Shown: in pieces, positions 9,242 to 17,679 of the stretch
Layout: every line of letters starts with the position of its first letter
Position numbering within the stretch: position 1 is the first letter of the stretch
From: Trichococcus shcherbakoviae
Lineage (GTDB): Bacteria > Bacillota > Bacilli > Lactobacillales > Aerococcaceae
Direction: 5' to 3'
Assembly: GCF_963666195.1 (NCBI RefSeq)
Contig: NZ_OY762653.1
Coordinates: forward strand, 2,530,501-2,594,500
DNA: 64,000 bases
Notes under the pieces: model-generated
Told to the model about the DNA's origin: nothing
Seen by the model: the letters and a program-made list of their open reading frames with translations, nothing else
Database searches by the model: none
Translations under genes and position numbers: made by a program

Positions 9242-11881
9242 TTAAGCGGTTTGGGTTTCCAGAGCTGCAGATTCTTCCTCGACCTCAAAGTCTTCCTTCC
9301 GCAACTGTTTCCGTTTGATCGCGTAGAAAAGGATGATCAGCAGATTGAAGACAATCAGGATCGCGGACAAGATGAACAGATCTGTGGAGATGCTGCCGCC
9401 GAGTCCGAACAGCTGACGATAGGCATCGATTGAATAAGTCATCGGCAGATAAGGATGGATCGCCTCAAAGAATGGATTCGATAATTGGATCGGGTAAGTG
9501 CCGCCGGATCCGGATAGCTGCAGAATGAGGAAAATCAGCATCAGGAAGGAGCCGACTTTATCAAAAAGCAGATTGAAGAACATGACGATCGACACCGAGA
9601 CGACTGCGGTCAGAATGGACAGCAAGAGCAATTTTCCGATCGAGGACGGCTCCAAACCATTCACGGTCAAAAGAAGACTTACCATGATGAGGGATTGGCA
9701 GATGCCGACAGCGGAAAGGACTGAGATTTTGCTGGCCCACCAGCTGCGGCCATTTTTCGGATAATTCCGAGGAGTGAAGATGTCGTACATTAAGTTCAGA
9801 CTGATGGCGCCGACGAAGAGCGCAACGGACATCATGTAGGGTGCCATCGCGGTGCCATTGTTGGCGACCGGAGCCGTTTCGATCTGGTTCGTGATGACCG
9901 GTTCAGCCATCATGGCATAGGTGCTTTCCGTGGCATCGACTTCATTCAGAGCAGCGCTGCCATCCGACAGTTTGGCGCCAAGTTCATTCGTGCCGCTGAG
10001 CAAACTGATCAGGCCGGCATTCAGCTGGCTTGATCCATCCGCCAATTGACCGGATCCGTCACTGATTTTTTCAGCGCCGGCAGCAAGTTGACTGGTACCA
10101 TCGGTCAGCAGATTGCCTTTTTCGACAAGCTGCGTGGTTCCGTTGGCGAGTGCTTCTGTTCCGTCCTTGAGTTTTGCCGCGCCTGCTGCCAGTGGACCGG
10201 TCTTCTCATTCAGAGTCTGTAAGCCGTCACTCACTTGGATATTGCCTTCGGTCAGGCCCTTTCCACCTTGAGCCAATTGTTCGGAACCGTTGCTGAGTTG
10301 GGACAGGCCGTCAGCAAGTTGTTGGGAGCCGCTTTGAGCGCTTCCGATGGCAGCCTGGAGCGATTTGCCACCGGTAAGCAGGGCTTGGGTGGTTGCACCA
10401 ATCTGGCCGTATCCGGAAACGAGGGTTGTCGCGCCGCCGTAAACAGTGGCATAGCCTGCCGACAGACCGCTGATGCTGTTTTGGAGTGCGGTCACTTGTT
10501 GCGTGATCGCGGAAGCATCAATACCGTTCAAACTGGAAAGTGCAGAGAGATCATTTGTGATCGTCTGTATGGAACTGGATTGTTCATTTGCAATGATCGC
10601 CATTTGCGCTGATACAGCTTGGTTGACAGCCGCTTCCTGCTCGGCTGTCAATTCGGTGCCGGTTTGGGTGATTGCAGCCATGATGGCAGTTGTGTTGCTG
10701 GCGGGATCCGCGGCAGCGATGATGGTGTTCAATTCTGATTGGGACGACGAAAGGGTGGTGCTGAGACCGTTCAGCTGGGACAATACGGCAGTCAAGTCCG
10801 CTGACAGGGCGGATTGCTGAAGCTGGCTGTCGAGTGTTTCGATGCCGGTTTTTATTTGGTCGAGTCCGCCCTGCAGCGCAGCAAGTTTGGCTTGTTGTTC
10901 AGCACTCGTGAGATTCGAGTTCAGTGCGGTCAAGCCGTCGGTCAAGGTGGCGCTGCCAGCTGCCAATTGGTTCATGCCGTTGTTCAAATTGTTCATGCCT
11001 GTCGATAATGTGAGGCTGTTTGTGGCCAAGCTGGAAAGACCGTTGCTCAGTGATGTGCTGCCGGCAGCCGCAGCAGCCGCGCCGGCATTCAGTCGGCTGA
11101 CGCCGGCTTCCAGATCCGGCATTGCGGCAGTCAAGGTACCCACGCCTTCGTTCAATGCCAAGGCGCCCGCATCCAGTTGGCCGACACCATCGAGATAGGT
11201 CTGTAGGCCGACAACCAATGTATCGACACCATCCCTGAAAGTTAGGGAACTGTCCGCAAGCACATGGAGATTTTCGCTCAAGCTTTCATTGCCTTGCTTA
11301 ATCTGGGTGGTGCCGTCACTGAGCTGTGCGCTACCATCCGCTGCCGTTTGCATGCCGTCTGCGACCGTCTGAAGCTTATCAAAGATGGTCTCCGCGTAGA
11401 TGGCCGTCACCTCATCGGAGATGGTATCCTTGATTTCTTTGGCGGCAGAAGCCGTCAGTTTTGAAGCGATATAGCTTCTGCCTGCACTAGTCCGGTAAGT
11501 CAATTCCATCGGCTTAGGCGTTGTATCCAACAAGGTGGTTGCATTTTCCGAGAAGTTCTCAGGGATGGTCAGAGCCATGTAATAGGTGCCATCAGCCAGT
11601 CCGGTTTCGGCTTCTTGCTCAGACACGAAATGAAAGTCCATACTGTCGGACTCTTCTAAGCCGGCGACAAGCGAGTCACCGATACCCAAAGTTTCCTCAT
11701 TATAGGAAACGGCCTTGTCCTGATTCACGACAGCGACCGGCAGTTCGGCCAGTTTACCGTAGGGATCCCACATGGAGCTGAGGAAGAGCACGGTGTAAAG
11801 GGAAGGGATCAGGCTGATCCCGAACAGGATGATTAATATTTTTTTCGATTTGAAAACAGACTTCCATTCTTGCTTCAACAA
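9242..11881 (-). CDS. YhgE/Pip-family membrane protein
   Basis: An 879-residue membrane protein of the YhgE/Pip (phage infection protein) group. One N-terminal membrane helix (about 16-36) is followed by a large extracellular region made of degenerate repeats of the type LxDGTxQLxxGxxxL (about 170-660), which should form a long helical coil, and a C-terminal ABC-2-type permease domain with about five helices (about 700-860). Members serve as phage receptors in Lactococcus and are linked to type VII secretion in some Firmicutes; which applies here is unknown. Start TTG 11881, nine bases after AAGGAAG; the next TTG is also possible. It lies 19 nt downstream of the Rrf2-type regulator gene, probably in one operon. 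Confidence 0.88.
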   Translation of the reverse strand: MLKQEWKSVFKSKKILIILFGISLIPSLYTVLFLSSMWDPYGKLAELPVAVVNQDKAVSYNEETLGIGDSLVAGLEESDSMDFHFVSEQEAETGLADGTYYMALTIPENFSENATTLLDTTPKPMELTYRTSAGRSYIASKLTASAAKEIKDTISDEVTAIYAETIFDKLQTVADGMQTAADGSAQLSDGTTQIKQGNESLSENLHVLADSSLTFRDGVDTLVVGLQTYLDGVGQLDAGALALNEGVGTLTAAMPDLEAGVSRLNAGAAAAAAGSTSLSNGLSSLATNSLTLSTGMNNLNNGMNQLAAGSATLTDGLTALNSNLTSAEQQAKLAALQGGLDQIKTGIETLDSQLQQSALSADLTAVLSQLNGLSTTLSSSQSELNTIIAAADPASNTTAIMAAITQTGTELTAEQEAAVNQAVSAQMAIIANEQSSSIQTITNDLSALSSLNGIDASAITQQVTALQNSISGLSAGYATVYGGATTLVSGYGQIGATTQALLTGGKSLQAAIGSAQSGSQQLADGLSQLSNGSEQLAQGGKGLTEGNIQVSDGLQTLNEKTGPLAAGAAKLKDGTEALANGTTQLVEKGNLLTDGTSQLAAGAEKISDGSGQLADGSSQLNAGLISLLSGTNELGAKLSDGSAALNEVDATESTYAMMAEPVITNQIETAPVANNGTAMAPYMMSVALFVGAISLNLMYDIFTPRNYPKNGRSWWASKISVLSAVGICQSLIMVSLLLTVNGLEPSSIGKLLLLSILTAVVSVSIVMFFNLLFDKVGSFLMLIFLILQLSGSGGTYPIQLSNPFFEAIHPYLPMTYSIDAYRQLFGLGGSISTDLFILSAILIVFNLLIILFYAIKRKQLRKEDFEVEEESAALETQTA

Positions 11882-11900
11882 GGTAGTGCACTTCCTTTAT

Positions 11901-12380
11901 TTAAATTTCTGTAGACAGGACGATGGATTCCCAATCTACGTTTTCGACCCTGTCTGAGCCTTCGACCAAGAGCGAATCGAGTGTGTATTTCTGTAAGCGG
12001 GCTTTGAATTGCTGCTCTGCATCAAAGAAAACCTCGAGTACTTCCTTTTTTTTGTACTTGATTTTTTCCGCGCGTAAAAAAACTTTTTCGGCCAGATTGG
12101 ATGGCCGGACAAAGCTGTGCGTTCCTTCGATCGCTTCATAGATATGCAGCATCGTTATTTCTTCTGGAGTCAGGTTTAATTTGAATCCGCCGTCCTTGCC
12201 GGCTTCGGAATCGACCAGTCCTGAAACGACTAGGGAGCGCATCACCTTCTTCAGATAGGAATCGGAGACGGACAAACGCTTGCTCAGGATGGCGCTCTTG
12301 ATCGGGCGCTGATCGATTTGGGTCGCCAGCATGATCAGGATGCAGATGGCTTGTTCCACGCCGCTTTTCATTTTCATCAT
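11901..12380 (-). CDS. Rrf2 family transcriptional regulator
   Basis: About 159 residues with an N-terminal winged helix (VEQAICILIMLATQ...SYLKKVMRSLVVSGLV) and the characteristic GGFKL wing, as in Rrf2 proteins. The three clustered cysteines that hold an Fe-S cluster in IscR/NsrR are absent, so it resembles the cluster-free branch (YwnA/CymR type). GAAGG precedes ATG 12380. The upstream region contains ATCCATGGAT flanked by two ATTTTATC words (about 12395-12432), a plausible autoregulatory site. Downstream and probably co-transcribed is the YhgE-like gene, its likely target. Confidence 0.85.
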   Translation of the reverse strand: MMKMKSGVEQAICILIMLATQIDQRPIKSAILSKRLSVSDSYLKKVMRSLVVSGLVDSEAGKDGGFKLNLTPEEITMLHIYEAIEGTHSFVRPSNLAEKVFLRAEKIKYKKKEVLEVFFDAEQQFKARLQKYTLDSLLVEGSDRVENVDWESIVLSTEI

Positions 12381-12394
12381 TTCCACCTTCTTTC

Positions 12395-12432
12395 ATAGAT
12401 ATATTTTATCCATGGATGTATTTTATCTCTTA
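12395..12432 (-). promoter_or_regulatory. Possible operator/promoter of the Rrf2-yhgE operon
   Basis: A palindrome ATCCATGGAT lies between two direct ATTTTATC words within about 35 bp, immediately before the Rrf2-type gene. Position and symmetry suggest binding of the encoded regulator; I cannot confirm promoter boxes. Confidence 0.4.
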
Positions 12433-12471
12433 ATGTCCGATTGTTCAAGTGAAGCTTTTCGTTTTGAGGCA

Positions 12472-12511
12472 AAAAAAATAGCCGAGCAAGCCAAGAAGGC
12501 GGTTTGCTCGG
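12472..12511 (-). terminator. Terminator of hsp20
   Basis: CCGAGCAAGCC pairs with GGCGGTTTGCTCGG (12482-12511); on the minus strand it is followed by a T run (complement of the A run 12473-12480). Confidence 0.85.
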
Positions 12512-12526
12512 TCTTTTCTATAAGTA

Positions 12527-12937
12527 TCAGAATATTTCAATTTTGCGTTTAGTTGGAGGAGTAGGCTCTTTTTTAGGAAGCACCAAGTTCAAGACGCCCT
12601 CCGTCAAAGTAGCTGTAATATCTTCGTCGTTGATGCCTTTCAAATAAATTTCCCTGTGTACGGAACCCGAAGAACGTTCTTGGCGGATGATTTGCCCTTT
12701 ATCGTCTTTTTCGACTTTTTCCGATTTGCGGACGGCTGAAATGGAGAGAATGTCGTTGTCATAATCCACAGTGATATCCTCTTTGGCGTAGCCCGGCAGA
12801 TCGGCTGTCACTTGATAGTTGTCCTCGGTTTCATGTACGTCCAATTTTATTTCCTGGAAAAAACGATTTTGGAACATCGATCCGGTGTCCGACAGCAGGT
12901 CGAAGAAACTGTTGCTTTTGCGTAACTCATTTGACAT
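12527..12937 (-). CDS. hsp20: Small heat shock protein, Hsp20/alpha-crystallin family
   Basis: A 136-residue cytoplasmic holdase that keeps unfolding proteins soluble under stress. The alpha-crystallin domain spans about 28-120; the conserved GVLNLVLPKK motif (about 114-123) and the C-terminal I-x-I motif (KRKIEIF) needed for oligomer assembly are present. AAAGGAG is nine bases before the ATG. Single-gene transcript with its own terminator. I find no CIRCE-type repeat (TTAGCACTC-N9-GAGTGCTAA) upstream, so HrcA control is not indicated. Confidence 0.94.
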   Translation of the reverse strand: MSNELRKSNSFFDLLSDTGSMFQNRFFQEIKLDVHETEDNYQVTADLPGYAKEDITVDYDNDILSISAVRKSEKVEKDDKGQIIRQERSSGSVHREIYLKGINDEDITATLTEGVLNLVLPKKEPTPPTKRKIEIF

Positions 12938-13152
12938 TTGAAAAATCTCCTTTCTTTTAATTGAAGCTTTTGTTCACCCTCAGTATAAACCTACGTGCAT
13001 CGGAATTCCACTGAAATGATTCCGGTTCCAAACAGCGGAAATGAAGCAAAAGCTGATTCCAAACGGGTTCTATGGTAAACTGTTAAAGGAGTTTTGAGAC
13101 AGTGAACGCCTCACACCGCGTGAACGGGAGAGGCCGAGAAAGGGTAGTATTT

Positions 13153-14010
13153 ATGAAAAAAATTGAAGCGGGCAGTCTTTATCTGAAACAGCATCGGAAT
13201 CTTTTCCAGTGTCCTATCTGCAAAGGGAAATTTGAGACGGTGGAGGGGCATAGCCTCGTCTGCGCAAATGGACATCATTTTGATGTATCAAAAAAGGGAA
13301 CACTGCATCTGTTGATGAAGGGCGGCCAGAATGAATACGGCAAAGAGATGCTGTCGAGCCGGAAAAATTTGGCGGACACCGGCTTTTTCCATCCGTTGCT
13401 GGATGCCGTCTATGCCCATATCGACAAGCCGGAGACGGCGGCGGTTCTGGATGTCGGTTGCGGGGAAGGATCGCATCTGCATTATTTGACCGAAAAAGGC
13501 TTGAAGGGGACAAAAATTGGCTTTGATATTTCGAAGGATGCGATCCAGTTGGCGGCCAGCAACTTTTTCCCGGATGCCTTCTGGTGCGTGGCCGATCTGG
13601 CGCATTCACCTTTTGCAGAAAGTGCCTTTGATGTCATCTTGAACATCTTCTCACCATCGCAGTACCAGGAATTCGACCGTGTTTTGAAACCAGACGGTAA
13701 GGTCATCAAAGTTGTGCCGAATGCACAGTATTTGATCGAGTTGCGAGAGCAGTTGTATGCCTTGGATACGACAAAAAGAGAGTACGACAATCAACAAGTG
13801 GTTGACCGATTCTACGATATTTATCCGGATGCTGTCAGTGAAGAAGTCATCTATACCGTGGATCTTGATGCTAAAAGCTATGGCTGGTTGATGGAGATGA
13901 CGCCACTATCATGGGGCGCATCTGAAGAATCACTAGCAAATGCATCGGCAAATCCGTTGAATTCTGTCACTGTGGCAGTCACACTTTTGGTCGCCAGCAA
14001 AGCTGTCTGA
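13153..14010 (+). CDS. rlmA: 23S rRNA guanine-N1 methyltransferase, RlmA/RrmA family
   Basis: A 285-residue SAM-dependent enzyme of the RlmA family, which methylates G745 or G748 in domain II of 23S rRNA (RlmAII members give resistance to tylosin/mycinamicin). The N-terminal zinc finger uses Cys20, Cys23, Cys37 and His41 (CPIC...CANGH); the Rossmann SAM motif is VLDVGCGEGSH (about 98). I use ATG 13153, preceded by AAAGGG, rather than the GTG at 13102, whose extension has no counterpart I recognise. Which of the two guanines is modified cannot be told from sequence by eye. Confidence 0.88.
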   Translation: MKKIEAGSLYLKQHRNLFQCPICKGKFETVEGHSLVCANGHHFDVSKKGTLHLLMKGGQNEYGKEMLSSRKNLADTGFFHPLLDAVYAHIDKPETAAVLDVGCGEGSHLHYLTEKGLKGTKIGFDISKDAIQLAASNFFPDAFWCVADLAHSPFAESAFDVILNIFSPSQYQEFDRVLKPDGKVIKVVPNAQYLIELREQLYALDTTKREYDNQQVVDRFYDIYPDAVSEEVIYTVDLDAKSYGWLMEMTPLSWGASEESLANASANPLNSVTVAVTLLVASKAV

Positions 14011-14051
14011 TTTTGGCGTAACCCGAACATAGCCCAAGTTTCCGAAAAATA

Positions 14052-14079
14052 TTGACACAGCGGTGTGATATGCTATAAT
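14052..14079 (+). promoter_or_regulatory. Strong sigma-A promoter of queG-trmL
   Basis: Perfect consensus boxes TTGACA (14052-14057) and TATAAT (14074-14079), spacer 16 bp. The start point would be near 14086, leaving a 5' leader of about 178 nt before queG. Confidence 0.85.
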
Positions 14080-14085
14080 ACGTAT

Positions 14086-14186
14086 ATCATTTTGTAGCCA
14101 TTATTATCGTTTTGTTCCACAAAATGACCTTGACCAACGTATCGCATTCGCCGTGCCTGACACCGAAACGATACGTTTTTTTGTGC
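14086..14186 (+). promoter_or_regulatory. queG leader with intrinsic terminator (possible attenuator)
   Basis: Within the leader, CATTTTGT (about 14089) can pair with ACAAAATG (14119-14126), and AACGTATCG (about 14138-14146) pairs with CGATACGTT followed by seven T (to 14184). A terminator between promoter and gene implies conditional readthrough. I do not see the preQ1-I, preQ1-II, SAM or T-box consensus. It may be a ligand or protein sensor, or a simple terminator dampening expression. Confidence 0.55.
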
Positions 14187-14263
14187 GTATTTTCGCAATC
14201 TTTTTCGGACCGAACGAAGGCGCCGAACGGTAAAAAAATACTGACTGTCAGGAGCATGAAAAA

Positions 14264-15421
14264 ATGAATTTTGCCGCATTGAAGGCTGAAATAATAGAAG
14301 AAAGCAAAAAGTTGGGCATCGATAAACTGGGTTTCACGACTGCCGAACCTTTTGAATATATGTTGGAAAGTCTGAAGGAACAACATTCAAAGGGCCATAC
14401 GGTCGGGTTTGAGCACCCGGTTCTGGACGAACGGATTTATCCGGACCGGATATTCGAAAAGCCGCAATCGATCCTTTCGATCGCGTTGGCTTACCCGAGC
14501 AGAATGACCGAAAAGGCGGAGCGGACGCGCGGCGAACGTCGTGGTAATTTTTCGCGCGCTTCCTGGGGGACCGATTACCATGTCATCCTCCGCGATAGGA
14601 TGGACCGCTTGATTGCCTTCATCCAGGAAAAAATTCCGGAAGCCCGCTTCAAGCCGATGGTGGACACGGGAGAGCTGATTGATACCGTGGTGGCGCAGCG
14701 GGCCGGATTGGGATTCATCGGCCGCAACGGGCTGTTGATTACGCGCGAGTTCGGATCTTACGTCTATTTGGGGGAGATCATCACTGATATCCCTTTTCCT
14801 GCGGATGACCCGGGTGTCTTCGGCTGCGGGGAGTGCACGCGTTGCGTGGACTTCTGTCCGACCGGAGCGATCCTCGGAAACGGCCAATTGAACCCGAAAA
14901 TCTGCCTGTCCTACCAGACGCAGACAAAAGGGTACATGCCGGAAGAGTACCGCAAAAAGATCAGCCACGTCATTTACGGATGTGATATTTGCCAGCAAGT
15001 CTGTCCATATAATCGGGGCATGGATCATCACCTGCATCCGGAAATGGAGCCGGAACCGGAAAGTGTCACGCCTGTTCTGCAGCCGATGCTGACGATCTCT
15101 AATCGGGAATTCAAGGAGCAATTCGGACATTTGGCTGGTTCGTGGCGCGGCAAAAAGCCGCTGCAACGCAACGCGGTCATTGCTTTGGCGAATTACCGCG
15201 ACCGGACGGCGATTCCGGAACTGCTGCGGATGGTTGAGCAGGATCCCCGGCCGGTTCTGCGCGGGACGGCTGCTTGGGCCATCGCGGAAATTGTGCGCGA
15301 AGCCAATCCGGAATTGTTGGCTTTTTTCTCCGAACGACTTATAATCGAAACGGACGAAGAAACCAAAGCCGAAATGGAGAAGGCTTATCTGAAAATACTT
15401 GATATCAAAGAAGCAGATTAA
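14264..15421 (+). CDS. queG: Epoxyqueuosine reductase QueG
   Basis: A 385-residue cobalamin- and iron-sulfur-dependent enzyme for the last step of queuosine synthesis, reducing epoxyqueuosine at position 34 of tRNA-Asn, -Asp, -His and -Tyr (all four encoded at 2.8-3.7 kb). Asp134 in MVDTGELID is the expected catalytic acid. Two 4Fe-4S clusters are bound by [12 protein letters not shown] (from C188) and CDICQQVCP (from C240). The C-terminal third has HEAT-like repeats used for tRNA binding. AGGAG lies eight bases before the ATG. It is followed after 26 nt by trmL, a second anticodon-loop enzyme, so the two form an operon. Confidence 0.96.
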   Translation: MNFAALKAEIIEESKKLGIDKLGFTTAEPFEYMLESLKEQHSKGHTVGFEHPVLDERIYPDRIFEKPQSILSIALAYPSRMTEKAERTRGERRGNFSRASWGTDYHVILRDRMDRLIAFIQEKIPEARFKPMVDTGELIDTVVAQRAGLGFIGRNGLLITREFGSYVYLGEIITDIPFPADDPGVFGCGECTRCVDFCPTGAILGNGQLNPKICLSYQTQTKGYMPEEYRKKISHVIYGCDICQQVCPYNRGMDHHLHPEMEPEPESVTPVLQPMLTISNREFKEQFGHLAGSWRGKKPLQRNAVIALANYRDRTAIPELLRMVEQDPRPVLRGTAAWAIAEIVREANPELLAFFSERLIIETDEETKAEMEKAYLKILDIKEAD

Positions 15422-15447
15422 TCTAACAGAATAAAGGAGTCTCACTT

Positions 15448-15957
15448 ATGACCAACCATATCGTACTATTTGAACCGCAGATCCCTGCGAATACAGGCAA
15501 TATCGCGCGCACTTGTGCTGCAACCAATACAACTTTACATCTGATCGAACCTTTGGGCTTTTCAACCGATGATAAGCAGCTGAAACGTGCCGGACTCGAT
15601 TATTGGCATGATGTCAACATCATCCATCATGCAGATCTGGCGGCATTCCTCGACTATCTGGGCGACCGCCAGCTGTATCTGATCACAAAGTTCGCCGACC
15701 GCATCTACAGCGAGGCCGACTTCACGAAGGATGAGGATGTCTTCTTCATCTTCGGCAAAGAGACGACCGGATTGCCTGAAACTTTCATGCAGGAAAACGC
15801 TGAAAAATGCCTGCGCATTCCGATGAATGATGAGCATGTGCGTTCCCTGAACCTTTCGAACACAGCCTGCATGATCGTCTATGAGGCATTGCGTCAGCAA
15901 GGTTTCCCCAATCTGGAATTGACCCACACCTATGAGAACGACAAGTTGAAGGGTTGA
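15448..15957 (+). CDS. trmL: tRNA (cytidine(34)-2'-O)-methyltransferase TrmL
   Basis: A 169-residue SPOUT-fold enzyme that 2'-O-methylates the wobble base of tRNA-Leu isoacceptors (the CAA species is encoded at 3880). The trefoil-knot motifs [10 protein letters not shown] (about 107-116), [17 protein letters not shown] (about 130-146) and the N-terminal [12 protein letters not shown] are clear. AAAGGAG precedes the ATG. Second gene of the queG operon, followed by a terminator. Confidence 0.95.
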   Translation: MTNHIVLFEPQIPANTGNIARTCAATNTTLHLIEPLGFSTDDKQLKRAGLDYWHDVNIIHHADLAAFLDYLGDRQLYLITKFADRIYSEADFTKDEDVFFIFGKETTGLPETFMQENAEKCLRIPMNDEHVRSLNLSNTACMIVYEALRQQGFPNLELTHTYENDKLKG

Positions 15958-15984
15958 ACGAACCCGTTCCGCTTTTAAACCGTT

Positions 15985-16021
15985 CGGCCGAAGCAAAAAA
16001 GCTTCGGCCGTTCTTTTTTTA
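15985..16021 (+). terminator. Terminator of queG-trmL
   Basis: Perfect 10-bp stem CGGCCGAAGC/GCTTCGGCCG with an A6 loop, then TTC and seven T. Just upstream, GGGTTGAACGAACCCGTTC (15950-15970) resembles the right end of repeat family B. Confidence 0.93.
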
Positions 16022-16073
16022 TTTCCGTCGAATAGGTATAATGGATGTAACGGAAAATCGAAAAGGGGATGGA

Positions 16074-17609
16074 ATGATGGAAAAAGCTGCATTATTGGCC
16101 TTACAGAATGGATCGGATGTTCGCGGGATTGCGATTCCGACGGAAAAACATGAAGCGACGCTTACGGCGGATAAAGTGACGCGCATCGGATATGGTTTCG
16201 TGGACTGGCTCCAAAAAGGGAAAAACATCAGCTTGAGCGGCGAAAAGAAAGTCAAAATTGCGATCGGACAGGACAGCCGCTTATCCGGTGGTGACATCAA
16301 AAAGGCACTTATGGCAGGGATGGCGCCGTATGCCATCGAGATCATCGATGTCGGTCTTTGCACTACGCCGGCGATGTTCATGTCGACGCAGTACGAAGAT
16401 TACGCGACGGATGCAGCAATCATGATCACCGCAAGCCATCTTCCTTTTGAATACAATGGGCTGAAATTCTTCACCAAAACGGGCGGAGCGGAACACGAAG
16501 ATATCGAAGAAATTCTGGAATACGCATTCGAAATGCCTGAAGCATTCGTTGAAAAAGAACAAGCTGCAGTTGTGACCGAGATGGACCTGCTTTCAACTTA
16601 CGCAGCCGATCTCCAGGACAAAATCCGCAAAGGGATCGCTTCAGCTGAAAACGCTGAGCAGCCTTTAACGGGACGCCATATCATTGTGGATGCCGGCAAC
16701 GGAGCGGGTGGATTCTTTGTGGACCGGGTGCTGCAGCCTTTGGGAGCCGACACTTCAGGCAGCCAATTCCTGGATCCGGACGGCACTTTCCCGAATCATG
16801 TCCCGAACCCGGACAATAAAGCAGCGATGAAGAGCATCCAGGATGCGGTGATCGCAAACAAGGCCGATCTTGGGATCATCTTCGACACCGATGTGGACCG
16901 TTCCGCGATTGTCGACAGCGACGGAAAAGCGTTCAACCGCAATAATCTGATTGCGTTGATTTCGGCGGTGCTGTTGACTGAAGAGCCAGGTGCCACCATC
17001 GTCACGAATTCGGCGACATCCGCCCACTTGGAGACGTTCATCACGGAACTTGGCGGGGTCCAGGACCGTTATCTGACCGGCTACCGGAATGTCATCAACC
17101 GCGGCATCGAATTGAATGAAGCGGGCACCAATGCGGTCTTGGCTATCGAAACGAGCGGACATGCGGCGCTGAAGGAAAATTATTTCCTGGATGACGGCGC
17201 CTACCTGATCGCAAAACTGCTGATTGCCGATGCGCAGCTGTCAACGGAAGGCAAGCATTTGGGCGATCTGATCGCGACGCTAGGCCAGCCTGCAGAAACG
17301 ATGGAGTACCGCTTTACAATCATCGAAGAACCGATTTTTGAAGTGGGCAATGCCATCATCAAGGATTTTGCCGCTTTCATCGCTGCCACGGAGGATATGA
17401 CATTGGTTGCGGACCATCTTGAAGGCGTGCGCGTGAATCTGGGCGGACAGTACGGAGAAGGCTGGTTCATCCTGCGTTTGAGCCTGCATGAGCCGTTGTT
17501 GGTATGGACGATCGAAAGCGATGCAGTCGGCAAACTTCCGTTGATCGCGAAAACGGTGCTGCCTTTCTTCAAAGGACGTCCGGAATTGGATACGGGGCAT
17601 CTTCATTAA
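16074..17609 (+). CDS. Phosphoglucomutase/phosphomannomutase family protein
   Basis: A 511-residue alpha-D-phosphohexomutase. Ser121 in TASHLPFEYNG is the phosphorylated active-site serine; the Mg-binding loop is DTDVDRS (D271, D273, D275); ETSGH near 390 is the sugar-binding motif. It should interconvert hexose 1- and 6-phosphates, but glucose, mannose or glucosamine specificity is not clear; the sequence belongs to a divergent clade and a ManB-like role is possible. The start is one of two adjacent ATG codons after AAAAGGGG; the frame is open farther upstream through the terminator region, which I exclude. TATAAT at about 16037 lies just after that terminator. Confidence 0.9.
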   Translation: MMEKAALLALQNGSDVRGIAIPTEKHEATLTADKVTRIGYGFVDWLQKGKNISLSGEKKVKIAIGQDSRLSGGDIKKALMAGMAPYAIEIIDVGLCTTPAMFMSTQYEDYATDAAIMITASHLPFEYNGLKFFTKTGGAEHEDIEEILEYAFEMPEAFVEKEQAAVVTEMDLLSTYAADLQDKIRKGIASAENAEQPLTGRHIIVDAGNGAGGFFVDRVLQPLGADTSGSQFLDPDGTFPNHVPNPDNKAAMKSIQDAVIANKADLGIIFDTDVDRSAIVDSDGKAFNRNNLIALISAVLLTEEPGATIVTNSATSAHLETFITELGGVQDRYLTGYRNVINRGIELNEAGTNAVLAIETSGHAALKENYFLDDGAYLIAKLLIADAQLSTEGKHLGDLIATLGQPAETMEYRFTIIEEPIFEVGNAIIKDFAAFIAATEDMTLVADHLEGVRVNLGGQYGEGWFILRLSLHEPLLVWTIESDAVGKLPLIAKTVLPFFKGRPELDTGHLH

Positions 17610-17628
17610 TATAATTTGATGGACAAAA

Positions 17629-17671
17629 AAAGACTTTGCGGTAGGCTCAAGTGCCTGCCGCAAAGTCTTTT
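17629..17671. terminator. Bidirectional terminator between hexomutase and CNNM genes
   Basis: AAAGACTTTGCGGTAGGC pairs with GCCTGCCGCAAAGTCTTT across a 6-nt loop with A and T runs at the two ends; it serves both convergent genes. Confidence 0.93.
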
Positions 17672-17679
17672 CAGTTTGC

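Noticed and set aside
14124-14266. A 47-codon upstream frame (ATG in AAAATGACC) whose TGA overlaps the queG ATG, possible leader peptide
   Set aside because: No Shine-Dalgarno precedes it, it runs through the terminator hairpin, and codons for queuosine tRNAs are not enriched.
14387-15445. A 352-codon frame antisense to queG
   Set aside because: It is the shadow of a well-supported gene; no ribosome-binding site or recognisable domain.
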